Assembly (NCBI GenBank): GCA_027023175.1 | Contig: JALVWW010000315.1 | Coordinates: 1 to 16,838, forward strand | From: Campylobacterales bacterium | GTDB lineage: Bacteria > Campylobacterota > Campylobacteria > Campylobacterales > JALSKU01 | Reading direction: 5' to 3' | DNA length: 16,838 bases | In this document: piece after piece, positions 1-6,749 of the stretch | Position numbering within the stretch: position 1 is the stretch's first letter | How the letters are laid out: each line of letters begins with the position of its first letter | Notes under the pieces: generated by a model | The model's input: only the letters and a program-made list of their open reading frames with translations | Database searches by the model: none | Told to the model about the DNA's origin: nothing | Made by a program: the position numbers and the translations under genes

Positions 1-152
1 CCCATGATGGAAAAATCCGAAGAGGGATATAAAGGTTTACCGAATTTCGGATCAAAAATCCCACTAAGTTTATGACTACCTAACTCTTGTAAAATCGGCT
101 CTAAATGTAAATTAGCCGAAGGCTCCAATGAAGAAACCAATAACTTTTTCAT
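1..152 (-). CDS. lpxB: Lipid-A-disaccharide synthase LpxB, N-terminal part (cut by window edge)
   Basis: The reverse strand encodes about 50 residues from an ATG at 152, beginning MKKLLVSSLEPSANLHLEPI and continuing through LSGIFDPKFGKPLYPSSDFSIMG. The opening LVS-x-EPSAN-H and the following SGIFD and FS-IMG segments are the usual N-terminus of LpxB, the glycosyltransferase that joins UDP-2,3-diacylglucosamine and lipid X into the lipid A disaccharide at the inner face of the cytoplasmic membrane. A strong Shine-Dalgarno sequence (GGAGGAAG) ends 4 bases before the start. The gene leaves the window at position 1, so only the first part is visible. It is divergent from surE, and the intervening 98 bases hold a degenerate seven-base repeat. 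A second lipid A gene, lpxA, lies further along the window. Confidence 0.85.
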   Translation of the reverse strand, partial: MKKLLVSSLEPSANLHLEPILQELGSHKLSGIFDPKFGKPLYPSSDFSIM

Positions 153-170
153 ATACTTCCTCCAACCTCA

Positions 171-205
171 CAACTAATAACTCATAACTCACAATTTTTA
201 ACTAT
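171..205. repeat. Heptad array A (unit like TAACTCA, degenerate)
   Basis: Seven-base periodicity is visible as CAACTAA, TAACTCA, TAACTCA, CAATTTT, TAACTAT, with two exact adjacent copies and decayed flanks. It lies in the lpxB-surE divergent region, covering the -35 side of the likely surE promoter and the leader of lpxB. It is the most degenerate of the eight arrays, so its assignment rests partly on the others. Confidence 0.6.
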
Positions 206-218
206 ATTACCGATATTT

Positions 219-227
219 TGCTATAAT
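219..227 (+). promoter_or_regulatory. Extended -10 promoter element for surE
   Basis: TGCTATAAT matches the TGnTATAAT extended -10 form, 23 bases before the surE GTG. No TTGACA-like -35 is visible, which is normal for Campylobacterota promoters. Transcription from here would give a leader of only about 15-18 bases, just enough to hold the AAAAAAAGG ribosome binding site at 234-242. Confidence 0.6.
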
Positions 228-250
228 TTCGATAAAAAAAGGTACTTATA

Positions 251-1039
251 GTGAAAAAAGAGATACTTATCACAAATGATGACGGATTTGAAAGCGAAGG
301 ACTTATTAAGTTAGTTCAAGCCATTAAAACTTTAGAAAATGTCAATGTAACGGTAGTAGCCCCTACTACTGAAAAATCAGCCTGTGGACACTCTTTAACA
401 TTAACTAGACCTTTGAGGTTTGTTGAGATAGATGATAATTTTTTTAAGCTTGATGATGGAACACCCAGTGATTGTGTTTATCTTGCCGTGCATGCACTAT
501 ATGAAAAAAAACCGGACCTTGTTATAAGCGGAATAAACAGAGGCTCAAATATGGGAGAAGATATAACATATAGCGGTACGGCAAGTGCCGCAATGGAAGG
601 AGTCTTACAAGATATTCCCTCTTTTGCCGTCTCTCAGGTTTGCAAAGACCATTATAAAAGTTTACAGATACACGGATATGAGCTAGCCTGTGATGTTGCT
701 TGTGATATAGCCTCTAAAATTTTAAACGGTGAAATTATTTTGCCAAAAAGAAGATTTTTAAATATCAATATTCCTCCCGTTAAAAAAGAAAACTTAAAAG
801 GATATAAAATTACAGAAGCCGGATATAGGCTGTATGGTAATGATGCACATTTGCATAGAAATCCAAGAGGTGAAGAGTACTATTGGATAGGTATTCACCC
901 TTTGCAATGGGAGAGCAGAAGTTCCGATATAATGTGTGATCTTGATGCTATTGAAGATGGCTATGTATCTATAACTCCAATTCAGCTTAATTTAACATCT
1001 TATGATGATATTGCAAGCTTAAAAAGACTTGAAAAATGA
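251..1039 (+). CDS. surE: 5'/3'-nucleotidase SurE
   Basis: SurE is a metal-dependent phosphatase that removes phosphate from nucleoside 5'- and 3'-monophosphates (and short polyphosphate in some species) in the cytoplasm. The 262-residue product has the family's usual length. The N-terminus ILITNDDGFESEG carries the metal-binding Asp pair (D10, D11). S43 in EKSACGHSLTLTRP and N96 in SGINRGSNMGEDITYSGTASAAMEG complete the metal site expected from characterised SurE structures. The start is a GTG, preceded by AAAAAAAGG with 8 bases spacing. The stop overlaps the next gene's ATG (ATGA), so translation of the two is probably coupled. No key residue is missing. Confidence 0.95.
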   Translation: MKKEILITNDDGFESEGLIKLVQAIKTLENVNVTVVAPTTEKSACGHSLTLTRPLRFVEIDDNFFKLDDGTPSDCVYLAVHALYEKKPDLVISGINRGSNMGEDITYSGTASAAMEGVLQDIPSFAVSQVCKDHYKSLQIHGYELACDVACDIASKILNGEIILPKRRFLNINIPPVKKENLKGYKITEAGYRLYGNDAHLHRNPRGEEYYWIGIHPLQWESRSSDIMCDLDAIEDGYVSITPIQLNLTSYDDIASLKRLEK

Positions 1040-1674
1040 GATATATTAGATGCAGACAGCTATTTGGAGAAAATTTTGAAAAATTTAAAAAGGTAAAAAT
1101 AATACTTTTTGGGGTCGGTGGAATAGGTGGTCATTGCTTAGATGCTTTGTATCGCACAGGTATAAAAAATATAACCATAGTTGATTTTGACAAATATGAC
1201 ATAAGCAACCAAAACAGACAAATAGGCTCAGAAAATTTAAATAAAGTCAAAACCGAAGTGCTTGAGACTCTATATCCGGGTATCACTTCTATAAAACAAA
1301 AAATTACAAAAGAGTGGGTTGAAGATTTTGATTTTGAAGATTTTGACCTTGTAATAGATGCCATAGATGATATTCCTGCAAAAGTTGCACTTGCAAACAA
1401 AAACTATAAAAAATATATATCATCATGTGGCGGAGCAAAAAGAGTGGACCCAACAAAGATAGAGATAAGCTCCATTTGGAAAACAACAAATGATCCTTTT
1501 GCTAAAAAATTCAGATACGAGCTTAAAAAATCAGGTTTCAATAAAGATTTTAAAGCAGTCTATTCAAAAGAGTTGCCTATAAAATGTGAAGGTTTGGGAA
1601 GTTTTGTAGGAGTAACAGGCTCGATGGGGCTGACTTTGGCCTCACTTGCTTTGCAAAAGCTCACTGTTGGATAA
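1036..1674 (+). CDS. tcdA: ThiF/MoeB-family E1-like protein, probably tRNA threonylcarbamoyladenosine dehydratase TcdA
   Basis: This 212-residue protein belongs to the ThiF/MoeB/E1 adenylating superfamily. It has a Rossmann nucleotide loop GVGGIGG at residues 26-32, the acidic strand end IVDFDKYD at 48-55, and the N-x-NRQ arginine motif at 58-62. The N-terminal RCRQLFGENFEKFKK and the C-terminal block CGGAKRVDPTKIEISSIWKT with NDPFAKKFR resemble TcdA (CsdL) more than MoeB or ThiF: TcdA proteins share a GGK-DPT-I-I-D-KT-DP pattern there. TcdA uses ATP to cyclise t6A37 in ANN-decoding tRNAs to ct6A. It is shorter than the roughly 270-residue enterobacterial enzyme. It overlaps surE by 4 bases, and its last 33 bases overlap the convergent membrane-protein gene. 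The E1 family is certain; the substrate is inferred. Confidence 0.8.
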   Translation: MRYIRCRQLFGENFEKFKKVKIILFGVGGIGGHCLDALYRTGIKNITIVDFDKYDISNQNRQIGSENLNKVKTEVLETLYPGITSIKQKITKEWVEDFDFEDFDLVIDAIDDIPAKVALANKNYKKYISSCGGAKRVDPTKIEISSIWKTTNDPFAKKFRYELKKSGFNKDFKAVYSKELPIKCEGLGSFVGVTGSMGLTLASLALQKLTVG

Positions 1675-2094
1675 TTTTATAACCTTGTTGATATCTTTTC
1701 TGTATATGTAGGTGTATTTTCTACCTCTGTAGAGCAAATCTCCTTTAAAAGATATTTTTCCGACTTTAAATGATAAATTATCTTTTTTAAAAAGTATCTC
1801 TCCCAAGCTTTTACCAATAGGCTTATAAAATGTAAATAAAGATATAAAAATAAGCAATATATAAATATATGCAAATAACTTTAAGCTTCTTTTGTTTGAA
1901 ATTAAATATCCGAAAAGTGCAGAGAGAATGAAAAGTAAAATATAGGGTTGATTATCTGCAAATAGTGGGTTGTAATATACTTTTATATTATAAATATCTA
2001 TATAATTTATCTTAATACCGATAAAAAATAGAAAATCCAACAACAATACAAAAATAAATCCCAATAAAAAGGAGCTTATGACTTTTGATATCAT
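1642..2094 (-). CDS. Small integral membrane protein of unknown function
   Basis: I do not recognise this 150-residue protein. Residues about 5-27 (VISSFLLGFIFVLLLDFLFF), 50-65 (YILLFILSALFGYLIS) and 72-92 (LFAYIYILLIFISLFTFYK) are hydrophobic and should span the membrane three times. The remaining 55 or so residues are polar and Lys-rich, with short alternating strands (LSFKVGKISFKGDLLYRGRKYTYIYRKD) that could form a small beta domain. AAGGAGG lies 5 bases before the ATG, and the ATGA overlap with the upstream Sua5-family gene supports co-translation, so it is very likely expressed. Its 3' end overlaps the end of tcdA on the opposite strand by 33 bases. It is the last gene of the long minus-strand run. 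Confidence 0.7.
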   Translation of the reverse strand: MISKVISSFLLGFIFVLLLDFLFFIGIKINYIDIYNIKVYYNPLFADNQPYILLFILSALFGYLISNKRSLKLFAYIYILLIFISLFTFYKPIGKSLGEILFKKDNLSFKVGKISFKGDLLYRGRKYTYIYRKDINKVIKLSNSELLQSK

Positions 2095-2600
2095 CTTAGC
2101 CTCCTTATCTTTTTCTTGCCTACCTTTATAAGCAAAGAAGCATTATTTTGTTTAAATTCATTAGCTTCAAAAACTATTATATCAACTCTATCTTTAATGT
2201 AACTAAAATCAAATTTACAACCGGTTTTGTTGGCTGAAGTTGAATACATCCAACCAAATCGTTTTAAAAATCTTTTATGGCGGGCATCTTGAACTACTCT
2301 AATGGCTTTAGAGTTCGGATATATAAAAGTTGTTCTTTTTTTTCTTCTTACAAACTTTTTAAATCTCTTGGGAATTCTTGTCTCTTTTTTTAACTCACAA
2401 AAGGTAGCCATACTCTTTAAAAAAGGCTGTTTTATATCTCTTTGCTTGATAAAAGCCAATCGTTTTTTACTTTTTGAAAGAAGTCCGGCGGTAGTATCGG
2501 TTTGAACGAGAAAAACTGGGTTATTAGCGGGTAGCGGGTAGCGGGTAGCGGGTAGTTTTTGGTCGTTGATATTTTTTTTGGTATCCTTCACACTACACAC
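2091..2600 (-). CDS. Short Sua5/YciO/YrdC-family protein (TsaC-like) with repeat-encoded N-terminus
   Basis: The core from about residue 28 has family signatures: LVQTDTTAGLL (residues 31-41, the P-TDT-YGL-like substrate loop), a following Lys/Arg segment with KQPFLKSMAT, and MYSTSANKTG (118-127, the S-SAN-SG motif). TsaC/Sua5 makes threonylcarbamoyl-AMP from Thr, bicarbonate and ATP for t6A tRNA modification. At about 136 core residues it is shorter than E. coli TsaC (about 190), so it may be a paralogue rather than the essential enzyme. The first 27 residues look foreign. They are translated from two heptad arrays: the start codon (GTG 2600, or GTG 2591) lies in array C and residues about 16-25 (KLPATRYPLP) come from array B. 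No ATG, GTG or TTG occurs in frame between array B and the core. No clear Shine-Dalgarno sequence precedes either GTG. The stop overlaps the next gene (ATGA). Confidence 0.72.
   Translation of the reverse strand: MCSVKDTKKNINDQKLPATRYPLPANNPVFLVQTDTTAGLLSKSKKRLAFIKQRDIKQPFLKSMATFCELKKETRIPKRFKKFVRRKKRTTFIYPNSKAIRVVQDARHKRFLKRFGWMYSTSANKTGCKFDFSYIKDRVDIIVFEANEFKQNNASLLIKVGKKKIRRLR
2526..2555. repeat. Heptad array B (AGCGGGT x4) inside the Sua5-like reading frame
   Basis: Four perfect tandem copies of AGCGGGT occupy 2526-2553, followed by a partial AG. On the coding (minus) strand they read ACCCGCT repeats and are translated in the frame of the Sua5-like gene ahead of its conserved core. It is the most GC-rich short stretch in an AT-rich window. 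The perfect copies suggest a recent or still active repeat. Confidence 0.93.
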
Positions 2601-2623
2601 TACGCACTACTTACTACGCACTA
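2586..2623. repeat. Heptad array C (unit like CTACGCA, 5 copies plus CTA)
   Basis: Units CTTCACA, CTACACA, CTACGCA, CTACTTA, CTACGCA run without a gap from 2586 to 2620 and end on the CTA at 2621-2623 that is the carB TAG stop on the minus strand. The whole carB to Sua5-like spacer is therefore repeat, and the Sua5-like GTG start at 2600 lies inside it. Confidence 0.85.
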
Positions 2624-5600
2624 TCCCAAATACTCTTGCAAAGCTTTAGGATAAAATATATCACTCTCTTGCAACTCTTTTATAGCTCCTATGGCCACAT
2701 TGGCTGCTGCTATGGTAGTAAAATACGGGATATTTAATTTTATAACTTCTCTTCTTATATCTTTTGCATCACTTTTACTTGATTTGTTGTCACTTGTGTT
2801 TACCATAAGAGCTATTTCACCGTTTTTCATCTTATCTTGAATGTTGGGTCTGCCTTCGCTTATCTTGTAAACAAATTCGGTTTCAACTCCTGCATTTTGT
2901 AAAACTTTATGCGTTCCGCCTGTAGCAATAATCTCAAATCCAAGAGCTTTAAATCCTCTTCCTAGTTCTGGTGCAAACTCTTTGTCTATGTCACTTAATG
3001 AAATAAAAACAATACCTTTTGTCGGCAGAATATTTCCACTGCTGAATTGTCCTTTGGCAAATGATTTTGCAAAATTTTCACTGATTCCCATAACTTCACC
3101 TGTTGATTTCATTTCAGGTCCAAGTATCAAGTCGGCTCCGGTTAGTTTATTGAAAGGAAAAACTGCCTCTTTTACACTGATATGGTCTTTTATGCGAGGT
3201 TTATAAATACCGTGCTCTTTATAAACAATCCCGCCCTTGTCGTAAAATTTTAAAGCACTTATCAAATCGCCTTCAAACATAACCTTTGTGGCAACTTTTG
3301 CCAAAGGTATGCCTGTTGCTTTGCTCACAAAAGGAACAGTCCTGCTCGCTCTTGGGTTTACCTCTATGATATATACTTCATTTTTATGTACGGCAAACTG
3401 GATATTTAAAAGTCCTATAACACCCAACCCCAAAGCTATATCTTTTGTCTGCTTTTCAACCTCAAGAAGTATCTCCTGGCTTAAGCTGACAGCCGGCAAA
3501 GAGCATGAACTGTCACCACTGTGGACTCCCGCTTCTTCGATATGTTGCATAATAGCACCTATATACACATCTTTTCCGTCACTTATGGCATCCACATCTA
3601 TCTCAACGGCACGATCCAAAAATTTATCAAGAAGTACCGGCGAATCATTACTCACACTAACTGCTTCATTCATATATGTTTTTAGCTCCTCTTCGGAGTA
3701 AACTATCCTCATGGCTCTTCCGCCAAGAACATAACTTGGTCTGACAAGTACAGGATAGCCTATCTCTTTTGCTTTGTTCAGTGCCTCTTCTTTGGTAGTC
3801 GCAGTATCATTTTTTGGTTGTTTTAAGTTATACTCTCTGGCAAATTTTGAAAATTTTTCCCTGTCTTCAGCCATATCTATAACTTTAGCACTGGTGCCTA
3901 TGATGTTTGCTCCGATAGCTGTTAATTTTTTTGCAAGTTTTAAGGGAGTCTGTCCTCCAAAATGTACTATAATGCCATCAGGATTTTCTTCCTCTATAAC
4001 CGCTCTTACTCTTTCAAAATCGATAGGCTCAAAATAAAGTATATCGCTCGTATCATAATCGGTTGAAACTGTTTCGGGGTTACAATTGTACATAATGGTA
4101 GTAACATCCATATCTTTCAGGGCAAATGCCGCATGTACACAACAATAGTCAAACTCGATTCCCTGACCTATTCTGTTCGGTCCTCCGCCAAGAATTAAAA
4201 CCTTCTTTTTTGAAGGTTGAAGGTTGAAGGTTGAAGGTTGAGGAGATGAAGAGATTGGGGTTGTTGAGTAAAGGTATGGGGTTAAAGCTTTAAATTCTGC
4301 CGCACAGGTATCTACTTCATTGTAGGTAAGTTTGATATTCTGTTTCATTCTGGCATTTCTTACATCATTTTCCGTGATACCCATACTGTCTTTTTGATTA
4401 ATAAGTTTTGCTATCATAGTATCGCTAAAACCGTCACACTTGACTCTTCTTAAAAGTGTTTCATTGTGTAAAATATCTATATCTATCTTTTTTTCAAGTT
4501 GGACTATCTCTTCTATTTGATATAAAAACCATCTGTCTATCTTTGTAAGATTGTAAACCTCATCTATACTCATACCTTCTCTAAAAGCTTGGGCGATGTA
4601 AAGAATTCTATCTTCATTTGCTCTTCTTAACTCTTTTGTAATCTTCTCTTTATCACCACATGCAATTTCTTCAAATCCGTCAAGTCCGGTTTCAAGACTA
4701 CAAAGTGCTTTTTGAATGGATTCTTTAAAAGTAACCCCTATAGCCATAGCTTCACCCACACTCTTCATAGAAGTTCCTAGAGTTGAGTCTGCCAAAGGAA
4801 ATTTTTCAAAGGTAAATCTTGGCATTTTAGTTACTATGTAGTCAATAGCCGGCTCAAAACTGGCAGTTGTTCCTATGATATCATTTTTTATCTCATCCAG
4901 TGTATAACCCACAGCCAGATAAGTTGCCACTTTTGCTATAGGATAGCCTGTGGCTTTACTGGCAAGTGCTGAACTTCTACTGACCCTTGGGTTCATCTCT
5001 ATGACAGTCATCCTGCCGTTTTTTGGATTGATGGCAAACTGCACATTGCTTCCGCCGGTATCAACTCCTATCTCTCGCAAAATTGCAAAAGAGGCATCTC
5101 TCATCACTTGGTACTCTTTGTCTGTTAAAGTCAAAGCCGGTGCAACAGTGACGCTGTCACCCGTATGTACTCCCATAGGGTCAAAATTTTCGATGGAGCA
5201 AACTATAATACAGTTGTCATTTCTGTCTCTAATAACCTCCATCTCATACTCTTTCCATCCCAAAAGTGACTCTTCTATGAGAATTTCACCTATCGGACTC
5301 TCTTCAAGACCGTTTTTTGCCAAAGCTCTAAACTCATCTATATTGTATGCTACTCCACTGCCGCCACCCGCAAGAGTGTATGAAGCTCTTATAATAAGGG
5401 GAAATCCTATCTCATCAGCTGCCTTTAATGCTTCATCCATATTGTAGGCATATTTACTTTTTGGTAAATCCATACCGATTTTCAGCATAGCCTCTTTGAA
5501 GGCTTGTCTGTCTTCGCCTTTTCTTATGGCTTCAGGGTTTGCTCCAAGAAACTCTATACCTTCAAGCATACCTTTTTCATGCATACTCATTGCAACATTT

Positions 5601-5887
5601 AGAGCAGTTTGACCTCCCATAGTTGGAAGTATAGCATCAACATTTTCTATTTTTATGATATTTTCTATAACTTTTTCATTTATAGGCTCTATATAAGTTT
5701 TATCCGCAAACTCAGGATCAGTCATAATGGTAGCCGGATTTGAATTGATAAGTACAACTCTGTAACCTAGCTCCTTTAAAGTTTTTGTAGCCTGAGTTCC
5801 GCTATAATCAAATTCACAGGACTGACCTATGACAATAGGACCTGAGCCTATCAAAAGTATGGTTTTTATATCTTCTCTTTTTGGCAT
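2621..5887 (-). CDS. carB: Carbamoyl-phosphate synthase large subunit CarB
   Basis: CarB makes carbamoyl phosphate from bicarbonate, two ATP and ammonia supplied by CarA, feeding pyrimidine and arginine synthesis. The 1088-residue product has the full architecture: an N-terminal carboxyphosphate half (LLIGSGPIVIGQ at 11-21, EFDYSGTQA, ATP-grasp loop RASYTLAGGGSG at 167-178), a second homologous half beginning VLILGGGPNRIGQGIEFDYCC at 563 with RPSYVLGGRAM, and a C-terminal MGS-like allosteric domain (about 955-1088; IIATGGTHKVLQ, SEGRPNIQDKM). AAGGA lies 9 bases before the ATG. One oddity is the linker between the halves (residues 543-562, TPISSSPQPSTFNLQPSKKK). It is largely translated from heptad array D, is about five residues longer than the E. 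coli linker, and is unlike it in sequence. The frame is intact. The stop codon sits at the edge of array C. carA is not in this window. Confidence 0.97.
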   Translation of the reverse strand: MPKREDIKTILLIGSGPIVIGQSCEFDYSGTQATKTLKELGYRVVLINSNPATIMTDPEFADKTYIEPINEKVIENIIKIENVDAILPTMGGQTALNVAMSMHEKGMLEGIEFLGANPEAIRKGEDRQAFKEAMLKIGMDLPKSKYAYNMDEALKAADEIGFPLIIRASYTLAGGGSGVAYNIDEFRALAKNGLEESPIGEILIEESLLGWKEYEMEVIRDRNDNCIIVCSIENFDPMGVHTGDSVTVAPALTLTDKEYQVMRDASFAILREIGVDTGGSNVQFAINPKNGRMTVIEMNPRVSRSSALASKATGYPIAKVATYLAVGYTLDEIKNDIIGTTASFEPAIDYIVTKMPRFTFEKFPLADSTLGTSMKSVGEAMAIGVTFKESIQKALCSLETGLDGFEEIACGDKEKITKELRRANEDRILYIAQAFREGMSIDEVYNLTKIDRWFLYQIEEIVQLEKKIDIDILHNETLLRRVKCDGFSDTMIAKLINQKDSMGITENDVRNARMKQNIKLTYNEVDTCAAEFKALTPYLYSTTPISSSPQPSTFNLQPSKKKVLILGGGPNRIGQGIEFDYCCVHAAFALKDMDVTTIMYNCNPETVSTDYDTSDILYFEPIDFERVRAVIEEENPDGIIVHFGGQTPLKLAKKLTAIGANIIGTSAKVIDMAEDREKFSKFAREYNLKQPKNDTATTKEEALNKAKEIGYPVLVRPSYVLGGRAMRIVYSEEELKTYMNEAVSVSNDSPVLLDKFLDRAVEIDVDAISDGKDVYIGAIMQHIEEAGVHSGDSSCSLPAVSLSQEILLEVEKQTKDIALGLGVIGLLNIQFAVHKNEVYIIEVNPRASRTVPFVSKATGIPLAKVATKVMFEGDLISALKFYDKGGIVYKEHGIYKPRIKDHISVKEAVFPFNKLTGADLILGPEMKSTGEVMGISENFAKSFAKGQFSSGNILPTKGIVFISLSDIDKEFAPELGRGFKALGFEIIATGGTHKVLQNAGVETEFVYKISEGRPNIQDKMKNGEIALMVNTSDNKSSKSDAKDIRREVIKLNIPYFTTIAAANVAIGAIKELQESDIFYPKALQEYLG
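4211..4238. repeat. Heptad array D (TGAAGGT x4) inside carB
   Basis: Four perfect copies of TGAAGGT lie inside carB, followed by a decayed TGAGGAG at 4239-4245. On the coding strand they give the seven-residue period QPSTFNL-QPS, at residues about 550-559, in the linker between the two synthetase halves. The unit is a cyclic permutation of the reverse complement of array H (CCTTCAA), so these two arrays share one heptamer. Confidence 0.93.
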
Positions 5888-5900
5888 TTTATATTATCCT

Positions 5901-5935
5901 TGATTCGTGATTCGTGATTCGTAATTCGTGATTAG
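5901..5935. repeat. Heptad array E (TGATTCG x3 plus two variants)
   Basis: TGATTCG is repeated three times exactly, followed by TAATTCG and TGATTAG. It lies in the 112-base mreC-carB spacer, directly upstream of the carB ribosome binding site. Nine bases separate it from array F. Confidence 0.92.
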
Positions 5936-5944
5936 TTTAAAATC

Positions 5945-5979
5945 TTATCACCTTACCACCTTTATCCCTTATCCCTCTT
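5945..5979. repeat. Heptad array F (unit like CCCTTAT, degenerate)
   Basis: Degenerate seven-base units TTATCAC, CTTACCA, CCTTTAT, CCCTTAT, CCCTCTT occupy 5945-5979. On the transcribed (minus) strand the centre reads GGGATAAGGGATAA. Together with array E it fills most of the mreC-carB gap. The copies are imperfect, so the boundaries are approximate. Confidence 0.65.
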
Positions 5980-5999
5980 TACTCCTGAGCCAAAGGCTC

Positions 6000-6749
6000 T
6001 TACGGTTTGGTTACTATATGAAAATAGCCCGGTACCAAAACCTTTGCATAAGGTTTTATAACTGCACTTATATATGACTCTTCTTTTATAATATCAGTTA
6101 CTTTTCCTACTTTTACGCCTTCAAAAAATATATCATCAAGCCCGCTTGTATATACTTCATCACCGATTTTTACATTCATCCATGCGGGAATATATCTAAC
6201 TATCATATCATCTTTATCCCCGAAAATAACTCCAGGAATTTTTTTATCCCCTATATAGACTGAAAATATACATTTTGCATCACCCTGCAAAAGCCCCAAA
6301 GATTTGCCATCTTTGCCAATAACAATTCCCGCACTGTATCCTTGATACAAAAGACCGTAAATTTTATCTTTTTTCAAAGCTTTAAAATCCAGCCAAACCC
6401 TGTTATAGTCTGCAAGGTTGACATAAGATACAGCTCTTGTTATGTTTAGCTCTGGGGTATATAAAGCACTCTTATCCTGCAAAAGACTTCTAAGTTTTCC
6501 GGCAAATGCCGAGGATAAGTCTGCTGATTTTTTTAACTCTTCAACCTCTTTTTTAAGCCTTTCGATACTCTTCTTCTGATCTATATGCTTTTGTACAAAA
6601 TCTCTTATGTTTTGCACAAAACTTATATATTCATTTTTAATTTCATAGGTTATATTTAAAACCGGCTCTTTTATCAATTCGTTATAATTGTACTTTACTG
6701 CCAAAAGCACAACAATTAATATTAAAAAAAAATATCTGTTTCTAATCAT
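6000..6749 (-). CDS. mreC: Rod-shape protein MreC
   Basis: MreC is the membrane-anchored periplasmic scaffold of the elongasome, linking cytoplasmic MreB filaments to PBP2/RodA-type peptidoglycan synthesis. The 249-residue product has one N-terminal membrane anchor (residues 5-20, RYFFLILIVVLLAVKY), then a charged coiled-coil (about 50-80, FVQKHIDQKKSIERLKKEVEELKK). A beta-rich region follows, with the VIIGKDGKSLGLLQGDAKCIF stretch and the EVYTSGLDDIFFEGVKVGKV segment characteristic of MreC. It is somewhat shorter than the proteobacterial average. The ATG lies inside the last codons of mreB (8-base overlap), so the two are almost certainly co-translated. A short GAGCC/GGCTC hairpin follows the stop, without a T-run. 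Confidence 0.92.
   Translation of the reverse strand: MIRNRYFFLILIVVLLAVKYNYNELIKEPVLNITYEIKNEYISFVQNIRDFVQKHIDQKKSIERLKKEVEELKKSADLSSAFAGKLRSLLQDKSALYTPELNITRAVSYVNLADYNRVWLDFKALKKDKIYGLLYQGYSAGIVIGKDGKSLGLLQGDAKCIFSVYIGDKKIPGVIFGDKDDMIVRYIPAWMNVKIGDEVYTSGLDDIFFEGVKVGKVTDIIKEESYISAVIKPYAKVLVPGYFHIVTKP

Noticed and set aside
4199..4262. Frameshift or pseudogene in carB caused by the tandem repeat
   Set aside because: The frame runs through the array and resumes in the conserved second half with all motifs present; the array only alters the linker.
4950..5447. 165-residue plus-strand open frame opposite carB (and similar ones at 3288-3701 and 3774-4037)
   Set aside because: They are antisense shadows of a highly conserved gene, Ser/Leu/Pro-rich, with no family resemblance and no ribosome binding site that would justify a gene.
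5987..5999. GAGCC-AAA-GGCTC inverted repeat after the mreC stop as a terminator
   Set aside because: Stem of only five base pairs and no T-run on either strand; it may be a weak RNA hairpin but not a convincing intrinsic terminator.
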